DNA of 12,026 nt from an uncultured Eggerthellaceae bacterium (lineage in GTDB: Bacteria; Actinomycetota; Coriobacteriia; Coriobacteriales; Eggerthellaceae), in the NCBI GenBank assembly GCA_910577495.1, contig CAJTML010000046.1, positions 1-12,026 of the forward strand, read 5' to 3'. The notes under the pieces are model-generated. The model saw nothing but the letters and a program-made list of their open reading frames with translations, was not told where the DNA came from and searched no databases. The translations under genes were made by a program, and so were the position numbers. Shown here piece after piece: positions 7,263 through 12,026 of the stretch (the first letter of the stretch is position 1; every line of letters starts with the position of its first letter).

Positions 7263-8543
7263 CTACTTCTGCAACCGCGCAACGTATGCCTTACCGTCTT
7301 TTACAACTTCAACTTCAGGCAAACTTGCCACATACGTACGCAGCTGCGTAAATCCTAAATCGCGTACCTTAAAGTCACGGAATCGGGCACGCACATGCTT
7401 GCCCAGATCACTCAAATTAATTCCCTCATCGGGACGTTCTTGCAGAAGTTGGCGAATATACGCATCTGGTGTAGCAGGCTTTTTCTTATCGGCGGTGCGC
7501 TTTTGCTTTTGCGTGCGCGACTCCAGCTGCGCACGATCAGCACTCGGAAGCGATTTAACATCCTTATCCGCCTTCTGGGGCGCCTCTGCGCGTTTGTCCG
7601 GCGTCTGCTCAGCAGTCTTTAGGTTCGGCTTGCCCTTTTCATGGCGCCTGCGAAGCGAGCGCTTAACCGTGCCACCCTTGTCTGCACTCTGCTTACCCTG
7701 AGCATCTTCAGCACGCAAGGGTTTCCTGGTGTCACCTTCGGGGTTTACCTGCTTTTCTTCGCCACTCTCTCCAGAAGCTTCCTCTGCCTCAGGGCTCTCG
7801 GCAAGCACTACCGCAACAGAGCTGCCGTCTTTGATGATGTCCACGCTGTCGAACTTCTCAAGCAGCTTAGAGAGCAAACTAGTGCCATAGCTGCGCACAT
7901 CAAAGTCTGGATAGCGCTTCAAGAGGCGCGATCCCACTTCGCCCAAACCCGTTGACTTACCGTTGTTGGTGTTATCAGTAATGATGGTAATGATGGCGCG
8001 TTCCACCTGTTCAATGGTTGGCCCTGAATTATGCGCTTGCGAAGGAGCGGCTGTCACATTGCGCGTGCGCGTCTTTTCATGTCGGCCGTTCGAATCAGCC
8101 ACCAAAAGCTCCAAGACCGTAAAGATGTCGCACGCTCGACGAAACGGGATAGGCGTCTTCTTCTCCCCCATACCAATCACGGTCAGTCCGCTCTCACGTA
8201 TGCGAGAGGCCAGACGGGTAAAGTCGCTATCACTGCTCACGATACAGAAGCCATCAACCGAGCCGCCGTAGAGAATATCCATAGCGTCAATGATCATGGC
8301 TGAGTCAGTGGCGTTTTTACCTTGCGTGTAGCCGAACTGCTGGATTGGCGTGATCGAGTTCTCAAGCAGCGCATCCTTCCATTTCGCATGCAGCGAAAGC
8401 GTCCAGTCGCCATAAATACGCTTGATGGTAACCGTGCCATACTTCGACAACTCATCGTTGATGGGCTTAATATATTTTGCCGAGACGTTATCCGCGTCAA
8501 TCAAAAGCGCAAAACGCTTCTCGGACGATGTTTTTATTTCCAC
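7263..8543 (-). CDS. NYN-domain predicted RNase with two LOTUS/OST-HTH modules
   Basis: Predicted RNA-processing or RNA-decay protein of the LabA/MARF1-like NYN class, 426 residues. The N-terminal NYN (PIN-like) domain, about 8-150, carries the expected acidic metal-binding residues: D16 and D18 in LLIDADN, D80 in NATDSAMIIDAMD, and D105/D107 in SSDSDF. A first LOTUS/OST-HTH domain spans about 176-249, then a Lys/Arg/Glu-rich, probably disordered linker (250-357), then a second LOTUS domain at 358-426 (SDLGKHVRARFRDFKVRDLGFTQL). The start is GTG at 8543, with AAGGGAG 5 bases upstream. LOTUS domains bind RNA, and G-rich or G-quadruplex RNA has been reported for several; NYN domains are nucleases. 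The substrate is unknown. It is transcribed away from the tRNA-His/tRNA-Lys pair and converges on sstT, apparently as a single gene. Confidence 0.9.
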   Translation of the reverse strand: MEIKTSSEKRFALLIDADNVSAKYIKPINDELSKYGTVTIKRIYGDWTLSLHAKWKDALLENSITPIQQFGYTQGKNATDSAMIIDAMDILYGGSVDGFCIVSSDSDFTRLASRIRESGLTVIGMGEKKTPIPFRRACDIFTVLELLVADSNGRHEKTRTRNVTAAPSQAHNSGPTIEQVERAIITIITDNTNNGKSTGLGEVGSRLLKRYPDFDVRSYGTSLLSKLLEKFDSVDIIKDGSSVAVVLAESPEAEEASGESGEEKQVNPEGDTRKPLRAEDAQGKQSADKGGTVKRSLRRRHEKGKPNLKTAEQTPDKRAEAPQKADKDVKSLPSADRAQLESRTQKQKRTADKKKPATPDAYIRQLLQERPDEGINLSDLGKHVRARFRDFKVRDLGFTQLRTYVASLPEVEVVKDGKAYVARLQK

Positions 8544-8643
8544 GGTTACTCCCTTGGTGTCCGTTTATTTACGTTCAAAGCTTACGTTCACGTTCCATAG
8601 TACCCCTGAAGTGGCGAAATTATGCCGCTCATCTGCTATTTGG

Positions 8644-8661
8644 AATAATGCTGACATTATT
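8644..8661. promoter_or_regulatory. Perfect 7-4-7 dyad between the NYN gene and tRNA-His
   Basis: AATAATG (8644-8650), CTGA, CATTATT (8655-8661) is an 18-bp perfect inverted repeat. It lies about 15 bp upstream of the -35 box of tRNA-His and about 100 bp upstream of the divergent NYN gene start. The A/T-rich stem without a T-run argues for a protein-binding operator over a terminator. The half-sites resemble Fur-family boxes, but the 4-base centre is one base shorter than the classic Fur spacing, so identity is open. Confidence 0.4.
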
Positions 8662-8675
8662 TGGCATTTTAGTAC

Positions 8676-8704
8676 TTGCGCCCACGTCCAACAAACCGTA
8701 TACT
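8676..8704 (+). promoter_or_regulatory. Promoter of tRNA-His
   Basis: TTGCGC (8676-8681), a 17-bp spacer and TATACT (8699-8704) form a sigma-70-type promoter. Transcription would start near 8711, only about 9 bases before the tRNA. The -10 matches five of six consensus bases and the spacing is ideal. Confidence 0.7.
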
Positions 8705-8719
8705 TCTACCTTGCGTCTT

Positions 8720-8797
8720 GGTGGGTGTAGTTCAGTTGGCTAGAACGCCAGATTGTGGCTCTGGAGGTCGTCGGTTCGAGTCCGATCATCCACCCCA
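8720..8797 (+). tRNA. tRNA-His (anticodon GUG)
   Basis: 78 nt counting the genome-encoded G-1 at 8720 and the encoded CCA. The acceptor stem is GTGGGTG/CATCCAC, with G-1 facing C73, the pair that marks tRNA-His. The anticodon stem CCAGA/TCTGG holds loop TTGTGGC, giving GTG. The T loop is TTCGAGT. It has its own close promoter and is followed 83 bases later by tRNA-Lys, with no terminator between, so readthrough into tRNA-Lys is possible. Confidence 0.98.
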
Positions 8798-8817
8798 TCG
8801 CAACTTTGAAAAAATGC

Positions 8818-8846
8818 TTGCACGCAGCGCGGTCTTGCAATACAAT
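8818..8846 (+). promoter_or_regulatory. Promoter of tRNA-Lys
   Basis: TTGCAC (8818-8823), a 17-bp spacer and TACAAT (8841-8846) form a sigma-70-type promoter, with transcription expected near 8853 and the tRNA beginning at 8881. Its -35 is nearly the same as that of the neighbouring tRNA-His promoter, which supports both calls. Confidence 0.65.
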
Positions 8847-8880
8847 GTTTGATCGTTGCGCATACGTCGCAAACACATAT

Positions 8881-8956
8881 GCTCCGTTAGCTTAGTTGGT
8901 AGAGCAGGGGACTCTTAATCCCAAGGTCGAAGGTTCGAGTCCTTCACGGAGCACCA
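8881..8956 (+). tRNA. tRNA-Lys (anticodon CUU)
   Basis: 76 nt including the encoded CCA. The acceptor stem is GCTCCGT/ACGGAGC, the D arm is GCTTAGTTGGTAGAGC, and the T arm is GAAGG-TTCGAGT-CCTTC. The anticodon loop CTCTTAA gives anticodon CTT, which reads AAG. The anticodon stem GGGGA/TCCCA has four pairs, with a G27-A43 mismatch at its outer end. A terminator follows 9 bases after the CCA. Confidence 0.98.
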
Positions 8957-8965
8957 GAATTTTTC

Positions 8966-8990
8966 AGGTCAGTTCAGCTGGCCTTTTTTT
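8966..8990 (+). terminator. Intrinsic terminator of the tRNA-His/tRNA-Lys unit
   Basis: AGGTCAG and CTGGCCT form a 7-bp stem with one G-T wobble and a 5-base loop (TTCAG), followed directly by a run of seven T. It starts 9 bases after tRNA-Lys and is a good rho-independent terminator for plus-strand transcription. Confidence 0.85.
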
Positions 8991-9011
8991 ATTGCCTTTG
9001 CACGAAAAACG

Positions 9012-9036
9012 AAGCGCCCTGACCAGCAGGGCGCTT
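9012..9036 (-). terminator. Intrinsic terminator of argS
   Basis: AAGCGCCCTG and CAGGGCGCTT form a perfect 10-bp GC-rich stem with a 5-base loop. On the minus strand it is followed by CGTTTTTCG, and it lies about 50 bases past the argS stop codon. The plus-strand side has a weaker T-run, so its main job is probably to end argS. It could also back up the tRNA terminator. Confidence 0.8.
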
Positions 9037-9086
9037 TCGCTAGGTATCTGAGTAGGATAGCCGCTTGTGCGAAGCTTGCTCCTCTC

Positions 9087-10814
9087 CTACATCTTCTCAG
9101 GTGCGCTTACACCCAGCAAAGACAGCGTCAGTGCCAGCATGATGCGCGTAGCATCAGCTAAGGCCAAACGAGCTTCTTTGATAGGCGCAGGCTCATTCAT
9201 GATGTGGCAATTCGTATAGAACGAATGGAACAGGCTTGCCAGATCCTGAGCATAGTGCGTCAAGCGGAACGGAGCACGGTCGCGCGCGGCTTGCGCAATA
9301 AGCGTGCCAAACTCGTCCATCTTGCGCATAAGCGCCAGTTCGCTCTCATGCGTCAGCGGCGACAGATCAACGTTTTCCGGAATGGTGCGTGCGGCCAGCT
9401 CATCCATGTCAATTTCGCCCGCTTCAAATGCTGCAATATCTTCTGCCGAAGCTGCCTTCTTGATGATTGAGCAAATGCGTGCGTGAGCATATTGCACGTA
9501 GTACACCGGGTTGGCGCTGTCTTGCTTTTTAGCTACGTCAATATCAAAGTCAATTTGCTGATCAGATGAGCGCGAAAGCATGGTATAGCGGGTCGCGTCC
9601 ACTCCTACCTCGTCAATGAGCTCTTCAAGGGTAACCATCTCACCCGTACGCTTCGACATACGAACTGCTTCGCCGTCGCGATACAGGTTTACTAGCTGTC
9701 CGAGCACCACTTCAAGTGCGCCCGGCCAACCCCATGCCTCAAGCATGCATTCGCAACGCTTGATGTAGCCATGGTGGTCAGCACCCCACAGGTCAATAAG
9801 GTGATCAAAGCCACGCTGCATCTTATTGTAGTGATAAGCAACGTCAGACATGAAGTAGGTCATTTCGCCATTAGCTTTAATGAGTACGCGGTCTTTTTCG
9901 TCACCCAAAGCACTTGACTTAAACCAAGTTGCGCCGTCTTCTTCATAGACGTAACCTTTATCGTCCATTGCCTTAAGCGCCATTGAAACCGCGCTTTCGC
10001 CATTTTCGTCCTCAACATAGAGGCTGCGCTCGCTAAACCACCTATCAAATGTGGTTCCTAGACGACCAAGCACGTTTTTCTGGAGATCCAGCATCTCTTG
10101 ATACGCGATCTCACGGAATGCCTCCATACGCTCTTCGTCGGAGAGATTCACATACTTGTCACCCTCTTTGTCGATGATCTCTTGCGCGATCTCACCAACA
10201 TACATACCGCCATAACACTGCTCAGGCATCTCGTAGTCATAACCCAAGCGCTGCATATAGCGAACAGCTACCGAGTTACCAAAAACGTCCATCTGCGTGC
10301 CATGGTCATTGATATAAAACTCCTCATAGACGTCATATCCCGCATGACGCATCACGCGCGACATAGCGTCGCCGAGCACCGCCCAACGGCCATGTCCTAC
10401 ATGAAGCGGTCCCGTTGGATTTGCCGAAACATACTCTAAGTTGATGTAACGCTCCCCTTCAGGAACCTCGCCTTTGCCATAGTCTTCTTGAGACTCACGG
10501 ACATCAACTACGACACTTTGCAGGATCGCATCAGAAAGACGGAAGTTAATAAAGCCCGGTCCTGCAATTTCAACAGCAGCAATAACATCATTTTCAGGCA
10601 AATGATCCACGATGATCTGTGCAATTTCGCGAGGATTGCGCTTTGCTTGCTTTGCGCATCGCATGGCCACCGTGCTAGCCCAATCACCGTTAGCCTCGTC
10701 GCGCGGACGCTCTAGTGAAGCCTCGGGTACCTCGGTAAGCGCGAGTGAACCGTCCTCACACGCTTGTTTGATTGCAACATCAACAAGCTCTTCCAATTGT
10801 TCGCGAATTTGCAT
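9087..10814 (-). CDS. argS: Arginyl-tRNA synthetase
   Basis: Class I aminoacyl-tRNA synthetase that charges tRNA-Arg in the cytoplasm, full length at 575 residues (E. coli 577). The N-terminal tRNA-binding domain spans about 1-90. The HIGH-like motif is SANPTGPLHVGHGRW with HVGH at 138-141, and the KMSKS-like loop is VRMSKRTGE with M386-S387-K388. The DALR-type anticodon-binding domain begins near residue 450 (NPVYYVQYAHARI) and ends in the family's usual C-terminal sequence (LSLLGVSAPEKM). The ATG at 10814 is chosen because the family N-terminus begins here; its ribosome binding site (GAGAAAG) is weak. It is transcribed as a single gene, with an upstream terminator isolating it from the carrier gene and its own terminator at 9012. 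No T-box is visible in the short leader. Confidence 0.98.
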   Translation of the reverse strand: MQIREQLEELVDVAIKQACEDGSLALTEVPEASLERPRDEANGDWASTVAMRCAKQAKRNPREIAQIIVDHLPENDVIAAVEIAGPGFINFRLSDAILQSVVVDVRESQEDYGKGEVPEGERYINLEYVSANPTGPLHVGHGRWAVLGDAMSRVMRHAGYDVYEEFYINDHGTQMDVFGNSVAVRYMQRLGYDYEMPEQCYGGMYVGEIAQEIIDKEGDKYVNLSDEERMEAFREIAYQEMLDLQKNVLGRLGTTFDRWFSERSLYVEDENGESAVSMALKAMDDKGYVYEEDGATWFKSSALGDEKDRVLIKANGEMTYFMSDVAYHYNKMQRGFDHLIDLWGADHHGYIKRCECMLEAWGWPGALEVVLGQLVNLYRDGEAVRMSKRTGEMVTLEELIDEVGVDATRYTMLSRSSDQQIDFDIDVAKKQDSANPVYYVQYAHARICSIIKKAASAEDIAAFEAGEIDMDELAARTIPENVDLSPLTHESELALMRKMDEFGTLIAQAARDRAPFRLTHYAQDLASLFHSFYTNCHIMNEPAPIKEARLALADATRIMLALTLSLLGVSAPEKM

Positions 10815-10856
10815 ATTGAACTGCTTTCTCTAATGGGTAATTTGATAATGGTTGCG

Positions 10857-10865
10857 ATTGTATCA
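10857..10865 (-). promoter_or_regulatory. argS: Probable extended -10 promoter of argS
   Basis: On the minus strand TGATACAAT (TG-N-TACAAT) is an extended -10 element about 43 bases upstream of the argS start and downstream of the carrier-gene terminator. The -35 region at 17-18 bp is not a good match, which extended -10 promoters can tolerate. Confidence 0.45.
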
Positions 10866-10935
10866 TCTTTATGCAAAAGATTCTTAAATTCATGCACCTA
10901 AGCGGCGAAAACAAGAATAATAAGCCAAAATAAAC

Positions 10936-10970
10936 CAAAAGGAACCCCGCCGAAGACAAGGTTCCTTTTG
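10936..10970 (-). terminator. Intrinsic terminator of the YfcC-family gene
   Basis: CAAAAGGAACC (10936-10946) and GGTTCCTTTTG (10960-10970) form a perfect 11-bp stem with a 13-base loop. On the minus strand the stem ends in CCTTTT and is followed by GGTTTATTTT. It lies 38 bases after the carrier stop codon and upstream of argS. Confidence 0.8.
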
Positions 10971-11008
10971 CATAGATAGGTTATGCGCCAACTAACCTAC
11001 CCGGTTTG

Positions 11009-12026
11009 CTACACGGCAGCAGCGCCCGGTACCATAATCATAGCGGCGGTCAGAATAACCATGCAGACTACGCCCAAGATTACGAACAGTACCGCGCCAA
11101 ACTTCAACCAGGTTGAGTACTCAACCTTGGCCAATGCAAGGCCGCCCATGATAGCGCCACTGGTCGGGGTAAAGAGGTTTACCAAGCCGTTGCCAGCGCT
11201 GTAGATCATGATCATTACGTCGGTTGAGAATCCGAGGCTGTTGGCCAGCGGGCCCATGATCGGTATAGATACCGTAGCCATACCCGACGATGAAGGAATC
11301 AAGAAGGACAGCACAACATAGAGCAAGAATGACATAGGCGCGAAAATAAACGCCGACAAGCCCTGCAATGCATTTGCTGCATTTTCAAGAATCCAAATGT
11401 CAAGACCAGTTTCGCCCATCAATACGGTGATTGAACGAGCCAAAGCAATAATCAAAACTACGCTCATCATATCAGCAGCGCCGTTGATAAATGCTTTTAC
11501 AAAGCGAGCCTCAGAAACGCCGCCCACGATGCCGATGATGATAGCCATCAGCAAGAACCACGTAGAAGCCTCGTCGAAGTACCATTGACCCATCGGCAGA
11601 CCAGTCAGGAATGCAGACCAACCCTCGGTTACCTGCTCCTCGCCAACCGTCTCAATAGCGGCGTCGGGATCAAGAATCAGGTTGCTGCCCTCTGCGTCAG
11701 CCCATACTGCATCAACGTCTTCGCCAGATACCGTAGCAGTGACCTCTTCGTACGTTGCACCTTCGTTGAAGATGTTAATACCGAAGTCTTCCCACGGAAT
11801 AAAGCTGACAATCATGATGACAAACGTCAGAGCGAATACAACAAGCGACCACTTCTGGCGAGCCGTCATAGCAGGCTCTTGAGCGGTGTCGTTGGTCTTT
11901 TCCTCTTCGGTAGACTCTTTCATGCCCCACTCGTCCATCATTGCCTGCTGCTCTTGCAGTGACAAAATGGTTGAGCCTTTGTCAGCCTTAACCTTCTTGG
12001 CGTAACGCATTACAAAGATAATGGAG
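11009..12026 (-). CDS. YfcC-family membrane carrier, C-terminal part (5' end outside window)
   Basis: Integral membrane carrier of the YfcC family (COG1288; DcuC-like superfamily), members of which are thought to move amino acids or related anionic substrates; the substrate here is unknown. The frame is open at the right edge; residues SIIFV precede MRYAKKVKAD, so the internal ATG at 12010 is not the start. About 338 residues are visible of a usual 450-500. After a cytoplasmic loop with an acidic stretch, a membrane segment ends in FIPWEDFGI. A hydrophilic insert of about 60 residues then comes before WYFDEASTWFLLMAI. The family signatures SFLIPSSSGMATVSIPIMGPLA and PTSGAIMGGLALAKVEYSTWLKF follow (each shown only as a landmark), with a final hydrophobic segment. 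It is ended by a strong terminator ahead of argS. In similar bacteria such carriers often accompany arginine or peptide use; nothing here proves that. Confidence 0.85.
   Translation of the reverse strand, partial: SIIFVMRYAKKVKADKGSTILSLQEQQAMMDEWGMKESTEEEKTNDTAQEPAMTARQKWSLVVFALTFVIMIVSFIPWEDFGINIFNEGATYEEVTATVSGEDVDAVWADAEGSNLILDPDAAIETVGEEQVTEGWSAFLTGLPMGQWYFDEASTWFLLMAIIIGIVGGVSEARFVKAFINGAADMMSVVLIIALARSITVLMGETGLDIWILENAANALQGLSAFIFAPMSFLLYVVLSFLIPSSSGMATVSIPIMGPLANSLGFSTDVMIMIYSAGNGLVNLFTPTSGAIMGGLALAKVEYSTWLKFGAVLFVILGVVCMVILTAAMIMVPGAAAV

Noticed and set aside
8544..8643. Search for a small gene upstream of the NYN gene
   Set aside because: Plus-strand frames here are extensions of antisense frames in the NYN gene, and no ribosome binding site with a sensible start was found on either strand.
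8855..8871. Inverted repeat TTGCG/CGCAA in the tRNA-Lys leader
   Set aside because: The arms are only 5 bp with a 7-base loop, there is no T-run, and it is too weak to call a terminator or operator.
10815..10935. Possible T-box leader upstream of argS
   Set aside because: The leader is about 40 bases from the likely promoter and lacks any T-box core sequence or antiterminator.

Overview
The window looks like an ordinary housekeeping stretch of a bacterial chromosome, with gene order and protein features that best fit an actinobacterium, probably a moderate-GC member of the Coriobacteriia. The reasons are the tig-clpP-clpX-valS order, which is typical of Actinobacteria, the ClpX with a long linker, the trigger factor with a lysine/glutamate-rich tail, and an amino-acid transporter repertoire (SstT and a YfcC-type carrier) that suits an amino-acid fermenter. 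The genus is not identifiable from sequence reading alone. No mobile element, CRISPR array, phage gene or obvious foreign DNA was seen.

Layout. Positions 1-5300, all on the minus strand, hold trigger factor (tig), ClpP, ClpX and valyl-tRNA synthetase (valS), transcribed in that order; valS runs off the left edge just before its KMSKS loop. This is a protein-quality-control block: a ribosome-bound chaperone followed by a two-component ATP-dependent protease, with a tRNA synthetase behind it. A tRNA-Leu(UAG) gene with its own terminator lies just upstream of tig (5541-5625, minus). On the plus strand, sstT (5882-7144) encodes a Na+/serine-threonine symporter. It is preceded by a well-placed 9-codon open frame that contains the sstT ribosome binding site. 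A strong two-way terminator separates sstT from a convergent gene (7263-8543, minus) encoding a NYN-domain predicted ribonuclease with two LOTUS/OST-HTH modules joined by a charged linker.

From 8676 to 8990 there is a plus-strand tRNA pair, tRNA-His(GUG) and tRNA-Lys(CUU). Each has a recognisable promoter, with related -35 elements (TTGCGC and TTGCAC), 17-bp spacers and good -10 boxes, and a shared terminator follows. On the minus strand are then argS (9087-10814) and, upstream of it with its own terminator, the C-terminal two-thirds of a YfcC-family membrane carrier that runs off the right edge.

Nothing in the window clearly amounts to a new multi-gene system. The items most worth a second look are the NYN-LOTUS-linker-LOTUS protein beside tRNA genes, the leader peptide ahead of sstT, the dual-start region and 5' hairpin of tig, a perfect dyad between the NYN gene and tRNA-His, nested inverted repeats between tig and clpP, and an acidic insert in the YfcC-type carrier.
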